The notes under the pieces are model-generated. The model searched no databases, was not told the origin of the DNA, and was given only the letters and a program-made list of their open reading frames with translations. The translations under genes were made by a program, and so were the position numbers. From NCBI GenBank assembly GCA_016721085.1, contig JADKJI010000026.1:36904-100903 (forward strand): DNA of 64,000 bases. The letters are read 5' to 3'. Position 1 is the stretch's first letter. Each line of letters opens with the position of its first letter. The DNA comes from Chitinophagaceae bacterium (GTDB lineage: Bacteria > Bacteroidota > Bacteroidia > Chitinophagales > Chitinophagaceae). Below are positions 45,945 to 54,210 of the stretch, in pieces.

Positions 45945-47066
45945 ATGCACATCCTGGTCGCCCCAAATGCTTTTAAAAACGCACTTGATGCCTATAGGGC
46001 TGCTGCGGCTATTGCGAAGGGATTACTTCGAAGCCGGTTGAAATGTACCATCAAATGTTTTCCGGTGGCTGATGGGGGAGATGGGACGGCTTATTTACTC
46101 GGACAGCAAATGCAGGCGGGTTTTTTCTCAGTACCTGTTTTGGATCCATTAGGAAGGAATATCCAGGCAGGAATCGGTATAGCTCAAAATGGCACAACGG
46201 CATTGATAGAATTGGCAGATGCCTCTGGACTTCGGTTACTATCCCCATCACGATATAATCCATTACGCTGCACAACTTACGGCACAGGGCAACTGATACA
46301 AGCGGCTTTGGAAGCGAATGTGTCTACTATAATTCTAGGGGTAGGAGGGAGTGCCACTGTTGATGGCGGTACAGGTATTTTAAGAGCATTGGGATTTCGA
46401 TTTTTAGATGAAGAGGGGGCAGACTTGAAATATCCCGGTGATTTTAAAATGCTCGCTTCTTATTCAGATGCTTTTATGGATCCAAGAATTTTGGAAAAGA
46501 AGATTATTATACTGTCTGATGTTTCAAATCCTTTGTTAGGAGTCAATGGGGCCGCAACAGTATTCGGTCCCCAAAAAGGAGCCAGTGAAACTGATATTCA
46601 AATTTTGGAAGAAGGATTGGGCCGTTGGGCTTCATTAATACTTAAGAACACAGGGAAAGATATTTCGACTATGCCCTACGGTGGGGCGGCAGGGGGAGTG
46701 GCAGCAGGCTTACATGGTCTGCTAAATGCACAATTGACAAATGGCATTGAATTTTTCCTCGATGCTACCCAATTTGATGAAGAAGTGAAGCATGCTAATT
46801 TAGTAATCACCGGCGAAGGCTCCCTCGATCTCCAAACTCTCGAAGGCAAAGGTCCTTTCGGCGTAGCCCAACGTGCGCGTAAATATTCAGTCCCTGTAAT
46901 CGGTATGGCCGGAAAAGTAGATAATGAAGCCCTCCCCGAACTAAAGAAGACATTTGATTCCATCATGTGTATCAATGATAAGAATGCCAGTGAAGAAGAG
47001 ATGATTGCTAATACGGCGGTGAGGTTGGAGATGGCGGGGTATGAGTTGGGGAATCGGATTGCGTGA
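45945..47066 (+). CDS. glxK: Glycerate kinase (GlxK/GarK family)
   Basis: It has 373 residues. It phosphorylates D-glycerate with ATP, probably to 2-phosphoglycerate, feeding glycolysis from glyoxylate or sugar-acid breakdown. The family marks are ILVAPNAFKNALDAYRAA, FPVADGGDGTAYLL, LGVGGSATVDGGTGILRALG, GAASGGVAAG-type PYGGAAGGVAAGLH, and VITGEGSLDLQTLEGKGPFG. Full length. TATCTTTA at 45914-45921 is a near-consensus -7 element 23 bp before the ATG. It might serve the dehydrogenases of the glycan locus, but there is no linkage. Confidence 0.95.
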   Translation: MHILVAPNAFKNALDAYRAAAAIAKGLLRSRLKCTIKCFPVADGGDGTAYLLGQQMQAGFFSVPVLDPLGRNIQAGIGIAQNGTTALIELADASGLRLLSPSRYNPLRCTTYGTGQLIQAALEANVSTIILGVGGSATVDGGTGILRALGFRFLDEEGADLKYPGDFKMLASYSDAFMDPRILEKKIIILSDVSNPLLGVNGAATVFGPQKGASETDIQILEEGLGRWASLILKNTGKDISTMPYGGAAGGVAAGLHGLLNAQLTNGIEFFLDATQFDEEVKHANLVITGEGSLDLQTLEGKGPFGVAQRARKYSVPVIGMAGKVDNEALPELKKTFDSIMCINDKNASEEEMIANTAVRLEMAGYELGNRIA

Positions 47067-47075
47067 TTTGCTTTT

Positions 47076-47277
47076 TTAGCCTAAAGCTTAAGGCCTAAGG
47101 CCTAGGGCTTGTGCAGAGACAGCCCAAAACTCTTGTCTTCGTATGAGTTTGGTTAACTTGCTAAATAAGCCTTAGGCTTAATTCCTATTCAGTATCCAAA
47201 ACATATTTCATACGAAGACAAGAACTTCGTCCAGACTCAGAATTAAGCTTTAGGCCCTAGGCCTTAAGCCTTAAGCA
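47076..47277. repeat. AAGCTTAAGGCCTA palindromic repeat pair
   Basis: TAGCCTAAAGCTTAAGGCC with CTAAGGCCTAGGGCTT (47076-47110) pairs with TAAGCTTTAGGCCCTAGGCC and TTAAGCCTTAAGC (47243-47277). An inner pair also exists, CTCTTGTCTTCGTATGAG with TTTCATACGAAGACAAGA. It is about 200 bp, gene-free, and from the same family as 92-238. Confidence 0.8.
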
Positions 47278-47288
47278 AAAACAATAAA

Positions 47289-47615
47289 ATGGGATACATC
47301 TACTTACTCTTGACCATCCTCTCCGAAACCATCGCCGTCCTACTCATGAAAGCCTCCAATGGTTTTCAGAATAAGATGGTATCGGCATTTGCTGTAACTG
47401 CGTATGTTTTGAGTTTTGTTTTTTTGACGCTGGCATTGAAAAAAATGCCGATGGGGATTGCCAATGCCATTTGGGCGGGAGCCAGTACGGTGCTGGTGGT
47501 GATTGCAGGATGGTTCTTCTTTAAGGAAAGCATCAGTATGAAGCAGTTGTTTTTCCTGCTACTGATTGTGGTTGGATTGATAGGATTGAATTGGGGTAAT
47601 AGCACTGCTGCTTAA
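47289..47615 (+). CDS. Small multidrug resistance (SMR/EmrE-type) transporter
   Basis: It has 108 residues with four transmembrane helices. The essential membrane glutamate is present in LTILSETIAVLLMKAS. The SMR signature is AIWAGASTVLVVIAGWFFFKE in helix 3 (with W and GA), and the fourth helix is LFFLLLIVVGLIGLNW. It exports cationic compounds by proton antiport as a dimer. It is single and not paired with a second SMR gene, so it is probably a homodimer. Confidence 0.93.
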   Translation: MGYIYLLLTILSETIAVLLMKASNGFQNKMVSAFAVTAYVLSFVFLTLALKKMPMGIANAIWAGASTVLVVIAGWFFFKESISMKQLFFLLLIVVGLIGLNWGNSTAA

Positions 47616-47839
47616 CCACTTGTGCACATCATTACATCCCTTTTTGACCGTCTGCCGATAATAGCTTACTTTTACTTGTATACTTTATACTTCACTAGAG
47701 TTTCCCATCAGTATCCTCCTCTATTTAGTCGTAATAAGTTTAGCAACAGGCATCCAGCATTTAGCCTCAAGCATCCAGCATCACGCATAACAAAGGCCCG
47801 AAAAAACAAAAACGGGTCCTCTCAATAATTGAAACAAAT

Positions 47840-48295
47840 ATGGCAAAAGCAAAAGAATCGTTCTCCAAAAAAGAAAAAGAAAAGAAAAGGCTGAAACAAC
47901 GCCAGGATAAGCAGGAAAAAATGCAGGACAGAAAAGCGAATGGTAAAAAGACCAATAAGCTGGAAGACATGATGGCCTATGTGGATGAAAACGGAAACCT
48001 TTCCGACACCCCTCCTGATCCACGTTACAAAAAGAAATTCAACTCAGAAGACATGATCATTGGTGTTCCCAAACAAGTGGATACACCCGATGTACCTCGA
48101 TTGGGTACCGTGGTTTTCTTCAATGAGCAAAAAGGTTTCGGCTTTATCACAGACAAAGAATCGGGAGAGCGCATCTTTATACATGCCAATAACCTGTCAA
48201 TGGAAGTGAAGGAGAATGATAAAGTGGAGTTTGAGATTGAAAGAGGACCGAGGGGGTTGAGTGCGGTGAATGTGAAGATTGTGACAGGGCAGTAA
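47840..48295 (+). CDS. Cold-shock-domain protein with basic N-terminal extension
   Basis: It has 151 residues. The N-terminal 85 residues are extremely rich in Lys, Glu and Gln (KEKEKKRLKQRQDKQEKMQD). The C-terminal cold-shock domain has RNP1 KGFGFI and RNP2 RIFIHANN. It binds single-stranded RNA or DNA. This architecture is common in Bacteroidota. A hairpin GGCCCG/CGGGTCC with an A-rich loop lies at 47795-47820, just upstream of the ATG, and may regulate it. Confidence 0.93.
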   Translation: MAKAKESFSKKEKEKKRLKQRQDKQEKMQDRKANGKKTNKLEDMMAYVDENGNLSDTPPDPRYKKKFNSEDMIIGVPKQVDTPDVPRLGTVVFFNEQKGFGFITDKESGERIFIHANNLSMEVKENDKVEFEIERGPRGLSAVNVKIVTGQ

Positions 48296-48420
48296 TTTGA
48301 TAATTTGAAGATTTGAAAATTTGAAAATCTAGGGGTACAATCTAATTACTTGTAAATTTTCAATGTTCAGTAGAAATGGGATTAGGGTTTTGAGGAAATG
48401 TACTGAGAATATATTAAATG

Positions 48421-48457
48421 AAAAGGAGAATTTGGTTTTGCCATCTTCTCCTTTTTT
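48421..48457 (+). terminator. Rho-independent terminator after the cold-shock gene
   Basis: AAAGGAGAA (48422-48430) pairs with TTCTCCTTT (48446-48454), followed by TTTT and ATT. It lies about 125 bp past the stop; the gap contains a GATTTGAAAATTTG tract. Confidence 0.75.
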
Positions 48458-48555
48458 ATTTTCTTTTTCTTAGTGAGTATCCAACAAATTGAAACCCGCA
48501 ACTCGTAACTCGCAACCCCAAAACATCCCTTCCGCCTTCCCGGTAAAATGTATTC

Positions 48556-48615
48556 TTCTATGTCTTCCTATGTGGTATGCATTTTTTTCAACACATAGGA
48601 ACATAGGAACATAGG
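48556..48615. repeat. CATAGGAACATAGG inverted repeat
   Basis: TTCTATGTCTTCCTATGTGG pairs imperfectly with ACACATAGGAACATAGGAAC around GCATTTTTTTC. It is a further dispersed-palindrome type, seen once in the window. Confidence 0.65.
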
Positions 48616-48682
48616 TTGAAAGAATGAAAATATCATATTCAATAAGTTAAAGGTAGAGCATAGATTAGATAATTAGTAGATG

Positions 48683-48930
48683 CAAGTCGCCAACTCGTAG
48701 ACAATGGCGCAAGCGTGTCTAAAGGGCGCATACTTGATCTATATAAATTCGATAATCCCTTTAGACCTGCTGTGCCTGGGTTATTCAAGCGTACGCTTGT
48801 ATCAATCACTTGGGCAAGTGTAAATGTAATAAGCATAATTTTACAGCGGACGCTGGAGAGACTATGGTCCAAGCTGTCGCTTGAACCATTAGGGTGCAAG
48901 ATTCCGACATTGGGGTGTAATACGGAATTT
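48683..48930 (-). other. Dense cluster of short palindromes bordering the cassette-like region
   Basis: At least six short inverted repeats are packed here: TAGACA/TGTCTA (48698-48721), GTCTAAAGGG/CCCTTTAGAC (48717-48766), CAAGCGTACGCTTG (48787-48800), CACTTGGGCAAGTG, CAGCGGACGCTG, and TGGTCCAAGC/GCTTGAACCA. The reading frames through it lack protein-like features. It may be a structured RNA, a repeat element, or the border of the array at 49.0-54.1 kb. I cannot name it. Confidence 0.5.
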
Positions 48931-49032
48931 TACTTTTAAATTTCAAAAGTAGTACCACAGTTGAACCTGGCTCAAATGGCTCAAAGTAATACTTCAGCAA
49001 CAAGTTTGCTAAACCTATGTTAGTAAATCGTT

Positions 49033-50246
49033 TTATTTATCTGTAATAATTTGAGGTATACTACTGTATTTTATGAATAGTATCCCATCAAATCGATCTT
49101 TTGCAATAAATCTCGCAGTATTTCCTCCACTTTCCATTCCCAATAAAGATTCATTAATAAAATCATTTTGCTTATAATTCCTTAAGTTCAAAACAAATGC
49201 ATCTTTATTAAATTGATTTAAGTGATAAGCTAAGAAGTTCTTATCATTATGCTCAAAAGTCAAAGCTTCTATTATATTCAAGATTTTTACCGCTGTATAC
49301 AACAGCGCCCAATGAATAATATTTGTTATCGTAGGCTTCTTTTGCCGTGACCCATCCACTTCACGCTGTTGTTGGGTTTTGTTTATTCTCGATATGACTA
49401 TTTTGAGCCCAGACTATTATTTTGTTTTTGGATTATTCTCTTTGAACCATTTAATTGTTTCAAATAATGATTTATCGCGAATGTTTGCAGAACCAGGCCA
49501 TCCCATCATGCTCCGAATTCAATTTTTGAATAAGTAGTATAAAATATTTGATTGGATTTCTTAATGGCTTCTAATTCATTTTGAGTTGTTCCGGATTTCA
49601 ACAGTTTTTGTTCATTTTCGATTATTACTTTAGTATACCTGTCCAGAAATGAGAAAAATTCATCCCTTTGCTTGTAAAAATTTATTGTGTCTTTGTCATT
49701 TTCATATTGATAGAGTTTGTTGAAATTTCTAAATTGTATTTTCACCGACTTTGCAAATACAGAGTCGATTGGTGTTACTATTTGAGACATTCGGTTTATT
49801 AAATAATTTTGCTGCGGTTACAATCAAAACCTTGAACCTTTAGTTTTTTATCTTGAGATTTTACATACTCCATTAATTCTAAAATCTCCTTCGAATGATA
49901 GTAAAAGTTTGATGTGAATGATAGTGTTAAATCTTCAGCTGATAAAGAATCAAATTGTTCCCATGCTAATGCACCATCACCAAAACCTGATTCGAAAAGA
50001 ATTAAATTAAAGCCTAATTCTTTATGTAAGAATTTTACCAGGTCTGCTTTAACCTTGAAAACATTTCCGAGTCCATGAGTATTTTCACCTAATGCAATTA
50101 TCTCAATATCTTTTAATGTTTCACGAAGTGCCGTTAAATTATTAAATTCTTAAATCTGAAGTAAACTCAATTTTTGGGATTGATTATAGTTTGTGCTTTA
50201 GTAGATGTAAAAGAAATAGAGAAATTAATATCAGAATTCTGTTCAT
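49033..50246 (-). pseudogene. Erythromycin esterase-like protein, several frameshifts
   Basis: Reading across frames gives a signal peptide (NRILILISLFLLHLL), then the esterase core LGENTHGLGNVFKVKADLV, LILFESGFGD and VQGFDCNRSK. The middle SQIVTPIDSVFAKSVKIQFR and SMMGWPGSANIRDKSLFETI follow, then IIVWAQNSHIE, and the end FDGILFIKYSSIPQI. These fit the Ere family, which hydrolyses macrolide lactones or, in many relatives, unknown esters. At least four breaks exist (near 50145, 49800, 49505 and 49350-49440). Ere genes are known integron cassettes, which suits the surroundings. Function as it stands is unlikely. Confidence 0.75.
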
Positions 50247-50270
50247 ATAGGTTGTTAAACTGTTTACTTA

Positions 50271-50486
50271 CGATCAGGCTTTATGCGGTTGTGTAATAGC
50301 AATCTTTCTGCCCAGGCAAATGCTGATTGAGAGTATTTTTGATGAAGTTAAGAATTAATGACCAATGTTGTTTGTTTTGCCCGAATTAAAGCCCGGCTTT
50401 AACCAAAGTAATTTATTTCAGGATGAGTCAAGCTGGAATTAGTTTTTCCAGCCATGCTTGATCAAAACCGCTTGATGCTCGCAGAT
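50271..50486. repeat. Inter-cassette palindromic repeat A
   Basis: It lies between the esterase-like and GNAT genes. Shared words with the other copies are CAGGCTTTATGC, CTTTCTGCCCAGGC, TGCTGATT and GATGAAGTTAAGAATTAATG. It is the most degenerate copy. It ends 25 bp before the GNAT stop and begins 25 bp past the esterase start codon. Confidence 0.65.
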
Positions 50487-50510
50487 ATTTTTTTATGTTT
50501 TATCTCTAAA

Positions 50511-50979
50511 TCAATTTTTGGTGTAAAAAATTGTGTCTAATGTGTTTATGGCAAAGTCAGTTGGCAATTCAGTTTTATTACATTTTACAAATCCGTTCTT
50601 TTCGTAAAATCTTTGTCCAGCAGAAAATTGTGTCATTGTTCCAAGATAAATTTGTTTGTATTCATTTTGTATAACCCAATGTAGTAAAGTATCTAAAAGC
50701 AAATTGCTTATACCTTGTCCACGATAGAGTTTGTCTACAAACATTGACTTTAGAACAATATTTTTATTATTCAGTTTTACTAATCCAATTGTCCCAATCA
50801 CTTTATTTCTATCTGTTGCAACCCAAAATTTGTTATTTGGTATCAAGAAAAGATCTAGTATTTTTTTTGATTTATCAGTAAATATTGGTTCTTTAAATTT
50901 AATGCAATACTACCCATCATATCATTTATGTCACTTGATGTTCTATTTCAAATGGCAAGATTTTAATTTTTGAATTCAT
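50511..50979 (-). pseudogene. GNAT-family N-acetyltransferase, frameshifted N-terminus
   Basis: The GNAT core (residues about 50-155) is intact: FWVATDRNKVIGTIGLVKL, the acetyl-CoA-binding YRGQGISNLLLDTLL, and FYEKNGFVKCN. The N-terminus reads MNSKIKILPFEIEHQV, then INDMMGSIALNL, then KEPIFTDKSKKILDLFLIPN in three frames. Single-base losses near 50930 and 50890 (one A in TTTAAAGAACC) account for this. The substrate is unknown. It is an AT-rich small gene between repeats A and B. Confidence 0.8.
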
Positions 50980-51071
50980 AATTTCTTTGAGATAATTTCT
51001 ATATGCAACATTTTAGCCAGTTGTTGTGGTTTTTTTCGATTTTCTATAAGTTGTGAGGTTCGTTACACTTG

Positions 51072-51274
51072 CAGGCAACGAGCAGGGCTTTGTGCAGGTT
51101 GGGAATTTGTATTCTGTCTGCCCGGGCTGCTGCTGATTAAAAATATGTTAATGAAATTAAGTACAAAAGCTGATAGATATTCGTCTGCTGGAGCTGAAGC
51201 TGGGATTTGCAATTAGCTGATGTTTGCTGGTCCTATCCAACTTGCATAAACCCCAATGTTATATGCCGCTGCTC
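51072..51274. repeat. Inter-cassette palindromic repeat B
   Basis: The left arm AGCAGGGCTTTGTGCAGGTT pairs imperfectly with the right arm CCAACTTGCATAAACCCC, and the ends GGCAACGAGCAG and TTATATGCCGCTGCTCG also pair. It ends 11 bp before the DUF4304 stop codon. The internal words AAGCTGATAGATATTCGTC are shared with copy C. Confidence 0.8.
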
Positions 51275-51285
51275 GTCAACACAAA

Positions 51286-51776
51286 TTATTTTACGGTGTC
51301 TAACAAACTAAGATATTCTTTCCGTTGATATTCTGTCAGTCCCGGGCACTTATTATGTCGCCATAAATTTGCCAAATCGTTTGTACTTTTCAATTTGTCT
51401 ATTGTCGGCAAAACTATATTTTTTGTAATGTCAGCAATTTCAATAGCTGCGTCATTGGCTTCTTTTTCGTTCTCAACTGTCCACCACTTATCCTGCGGAT
51501 TGTCAAACATAGAGCCAATACGTTCGGTAAAGTGTCGGCTCCACTTCTCGGGCAGACTGCGTCTTGAAGTTTATAAACAGTCGCAGAATGTATTTCAATA
51601 TTTACTGTCGCTTTTAGCATTGTTGCCGTTGAACTTTGACTGCTTTGAAGATTGATAAAATAAGTCAAGTCGCCATTTGAAGAGGAATACGTACTACCAC
51701 TTTTTTTTAAACCAGTTGGCTTTAAAACTTCAGTCAGCTTATCAAAAATAATTTTCTTAAAGTCTTTTGAAGTCAT
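51286..51776 (-). pseudogene. DUF4304-domain protein, frameshifted
   Basis: From the ATG at 51776: MTSKDFKKIIFDKLTEVLKP, GSTYSSSNGDLTYFINLQSS and KATVNIEIHSATVYKLQD fit DUF4304. The frame then changes near 51550 (one base missing after GACG) and continues as SLPEKWSRHFTERIGSMFDN and DKWWTVENEKEANDAAIEI to the stop at 51286. Restored length is about 163 residues. DUF4304 has no known function, but such proteins often appear as solitary genes in accessory arrays. Confidence 0.8.
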
Positions 51777-51795
51777 AGAGAGTGTTAGTTGCAGT

Positions 51796-51992
51796 GGCAT
51801 ATAACGGTGGGGCTTTGCGTTGGCGGGGCATAGTGAACTTCCCGCCCGGTTACAAAGGCCCGTTGAATAATTTACGCCCAAGTTAAGAAAAATGCTGAAT
51901 GAGTAAACGTCGCCCGACAAAAGCAGAATAGAATTGGTGAAGCTGAAGATATATTCGTCGCCCCCGCTAACGCAAAAACCCTGTTGTGTGCA
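51796..51992. repeat. Inter-cassette palindromic repeat C
   Basis: This is the clearest copy. GGCATATAACGGTGGGGCTT and TGCGTTGGCGGGG (51796-51828) pair with CCCCCGCTAACGCAAAAACC and CTGTTGTGTGC (51961-51991). The 130-bp centre contains a smaller CGGGGC/GCCCGG hairpin and GTGAAGCTGAAGATATATTC. It lies 20 bp upstream of the DUF4304 start. Confidence 0.85.
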
Positions 51993-52056
51993 GTTGGCTA
52001 GTCAGGGTACACGATTAATTTTATCTGTCTATATGTATTAATGTCTCGCTTGAACA

Positions 52057-52567
52057 TCAAAAGGTAGCCTTGTAATTTGTCATTACTAAGCCACTTAACA
52101 TCGTCTCTTCGGTCTCGGCAAACGACCCATACGTAATATTCTTAACATGCGGCCGACCAAGAAATGAATCAATCGACGAATTTAGCTTTTCAAACTTCAT
52201 TTGAAATAAATTTATCTGGAGTCGATCCGCTGTGTCGCTATGGTTGTAATTAGTCTCATCAGGATTCTGCGTTGAGTTCCATTCATGTAGGATTACCTTA
52301 TATAGAGTCATCAGGGCTTGCAAAGTATTCAATAATATGATCCAGACTTGAGTCAGAATGATACCGAGCATATCGATTGACTTTTGTTAATTGAAAAGCT
52401 CTTTTATTTGGATACAAGCTAGTGTCTATTTGAAGTAGGTGTTTAAAAGAAATGTCCTTAGAATGAAGTTTTATTTCGAAAGAGTCTGCTTCCTTAAGGG
52501 TTAATGGATAATAAATACTCTGAGGAAGAAATTTCCTGCTTATTTCAGATGCTATTGTGTGTGGCAT
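52057..52567 (-). pseudogene. Hypothetical protein, frameshifted
   Basis: From the ATG at 52567: MPHTIASEISRKFLPQSIYY and RAFQLTKVNRYARYHSDSSL. The frame is lost after YFASPDDSI near 52300 and resumes as YKVILHEWNSTQNPDETNYN to the stop at 52057. One base restores about 170 residues. I recognise no family. It is AT-rich and lies between repeats C and D in the same orientation as the other cassette-like genes. Confidence 0.65.
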
Positions 52568-52660
52568 TTTACAGCAGTTTTAGCTATCAAAATGAGCAAA
52601 AGAAATTGTCGAAATTTGGAGTTCATTGTCAATCGTGATTACGGTGTCGCAATATCAATT

Positions 52661-52866
52661 GCACACAACGTTCAGGGGCTTGCTGCTGTGCTGGGTATTT
52701 GGAAATCGGCAGCATGGCTCGCAAAGCTCAATAGAATTACCTAAGCACAAGTTACTGAAAAAGCTGAATAGAAATACGGGAAGCTGATATGCTGTTGAAG
52801 GTTGAACTACAGTTCATTGCTATTCTGTCAGCCAGCATAGCAGGAAACCCAAAGTTCGCCGAAGCC
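52661..52866. repeat. Inter-cassette palindromic repeat D
   Basis: CAACGTTCAGGGGCTTGCTG with CTGTGCTGG on the left pairs with CCAGCATAGCAGGAAACCC and AAAGTTCG on the right. The centre holds AAGTTACTGAAAAAGCTGAA, shared with copies B and C. The remaining gap to 53009 is AT-rich and I see nothing else in it. Confidence 0.8.
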
Positions 52867-53009
52867 GTTCTGTTTAAGATGAATTTAGTCGACTAAGTAA
52901 TCATAAACATAACCAAAATACCAAATCCAAATAAGTCTATTTTAAGAAGGAAGAAAAATATTGTATATGTTATTGCAAGGGCACAGCATATTTTCTAAAT
53001 ATATTATTG

Positions 53010-53294
53010 TTATTGTTTTGTTTGTAGAAGTAGCAAAAAGGGAAAAGGTAAATGCGAAAAAAAGACCAGTGGCAAAAATAAAACAATAAAATCAGAAAAG
53101 GGGTTTGATATAATCTCGAAGTTTTTTCCTGTCGATTTAACCAAGTCTGGAGTATAATAGACAGTAAAGGGAACTTTCCCGAAAGTATTATATACCGACA
53201 AGTAGGAGTATGTAGCTATAGACAAATAAGTAAATGGGAATATTAAAAAGGCCAGAAAGAAAGTAGTGATGAAAATAGTAAAACCACGTTTCAT
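53010..53294 (-). CDS. Small membrane protein of unknown function
   Basis: It has 94 residues with two hydrophobic helices (about 5-30, FTIFITTFFLAFLIFPFTYL, and 68-90) and a polar middle (YTPDLVKSTGKNFEII). No family is recognised. It is AT-rich (well below the window average) and lies between repeats D and E. It starts 29 bp after repeat E, consistent with a promoterless cassette gene. Confidence 0.65.
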   Translation of the reverse strand: MKRGFTIFITTFFLAFLIFPFTYLSIATYSYLSVYNTFGKVPFTVYYTPDLVKSTGKNFEIISNPFSDFIVLFLPLVFFSHLPFPFLLLLQTKQ

Positions 53295-53322
53295 AGTATC
53301 TATTTAAGGTGTCGTATGGTTA

Positions 53323-53460
53323 CGGCTAACGGCCGGGGCTTTGCATACATGGCGTAATTCAGGGTACCACAGCATGGCCCTTTGCTTATAGTTGATTAGA
53401 ATTCCTGGCGACTGTAGTTTAGGAGTCCGCCGCCATGTCGCAAAACCCAGTGTTAGCGGT
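53323..53460. repeat. Inter-cassette palindromic repeat E
   Basis: CGGCTAACGGCCGGGGCTTT with GCATACATGGCG (53323-53354) pairs with CGCCATGTCGCAAAACCC and AGTGTTAGCGG (53431-53459). Its GCTAAC/GTTAGC ends are the closest in the array to integron attC boxes. It stops 7 bp before the stop codon of the next gene. Confidence 0.85.
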
Positions 53461-53466
53461 AGTGTT

Positions 53467-53768
53467 TTATTTAATAGTATCTCTTTCTGAATTTAATGAT
53501 GCTTTGTAGATATAGTATCCTTTTTTACTTAATTGCATTGTATCAATTGTCTTGTATTGTTCAGGAATATTTTTGTATTTTGAGTTGTGTTTGTCGAGAA
53601 ATATATTGCAAGTATTGATATGATAAGGGAAAATAATGGAATTATCCATTTTGTATAACTGTCAATTGTCTCATTGAAGTCTTTTCTGTTCTCCATTAAA
53701 TAGTATGAATCTCGATAAGCATATTCACCATTTATGTTTGCCTTCAATTGAGTTTCATTAAAAATCAT
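53467..53768 (-). pseudogene. Small membrane protein, frameshifted
   Basis: MIFNETQLKANINGEYAYRD and MENRKDFNETIDSYTK are followed by one transmembrane helix (WIIPLFSLIISILAIYFS). Near 53580 the frame changes (a run of five A) and continues as YKNIPEQYKTIDTMQLSKKG to the stop at 53467. Restored length is about 100 residues. No family is recognised. Confidence 0.6.
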
Positions 53769-53830
53769 TTGAATTAGTTAAAGTTGTTATGTGCTCATTT
53801 TTGTAAAGGAAATGTGCAGCGTCCCGGAAT

Positions 53831-54007
53831 TTATATTAATAGGAATTTTCTAGTTTTTCTAGATAGTTCATTTATACTAATAAAAGCATATTCTTTTTGT
53901 AAATGATCTCTTCCTTCATTATTTGTAATCACAAATGAATTATTGTCTACAAGTTGACCTAGTATCCAGTGCGCAGCTTTCTTTTTTCTCCTATAAAGTC
54001 GTGCCAT
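53831..54007 (-). CDS. Small basic hypothetical protein
   Basis: It has 58 residues: MARLYRRKKKAAHWILGQLV, then DNNSFVITNNEGRDHLQKEY, then AFISINELSRKTRKFLLI. It is very basic at the start. The gene is in line with the minus-strand array and lies upstream of the 53.5-kb gene without an intervening palindrome. It could be a short real gene or the end of a longer broken one. Confidence 0.45.
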   Translation of the reverse strand: MARLYRRKKKAAHWILGQLVDNNSFVITNNEGRDHLQKEYAFISINELSRKTRKFLLI

Positions 54008-54103
54008 ATATTTATAGAGTCTTCATGCTACATTATCGCTAACTCCATAAATTTATGCTATTACCCGCACTCCCCAAAAAAATATCACCACTGATAATCA
54101 ACA

Positions 54104-54135
54104 ACCTAACGATATACTTTCAGTATTGTCGTTAG
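54104..54135. repeat. CCTAACGA/TCGTTAGG inverted repeat at the array's upstream edge
   Basis: CCTAACGA (54104-54111) and TCGTTAGG (54128-54135) pair perfectly, with additional TA/TA pairing inside. ACCTAAC fits the integron R'' box (RYYYAAC) and GTTAGGA differs at one position from the R' box (GTTRRRY). At 32 bp it is shorter than known attC sites. It may instead be a terminator stem without a T run. Confidence 0.5.
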
Positions 54136-54210
54136 GACAATCCAATCTTCGCATAACCCTATATTTGAGGGTTATGACAATTCCAAAAAAAAGGGAAGGG
54201 GTTGTATTAC

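Noticed and set aside
48639..48899. 86-codon minus-strand frame in the palindrome cluster
   Set aside because: The frame is built from nested inverted repeats with no start context and no protein-like pattern; a structured repeat explains it better.
48683..54135. Canonical integron
   Set aside because: No integrase gene or attI is visible and the repeats do not match the classical attC boxes; only an integrase-less or different cassette system can be argued.
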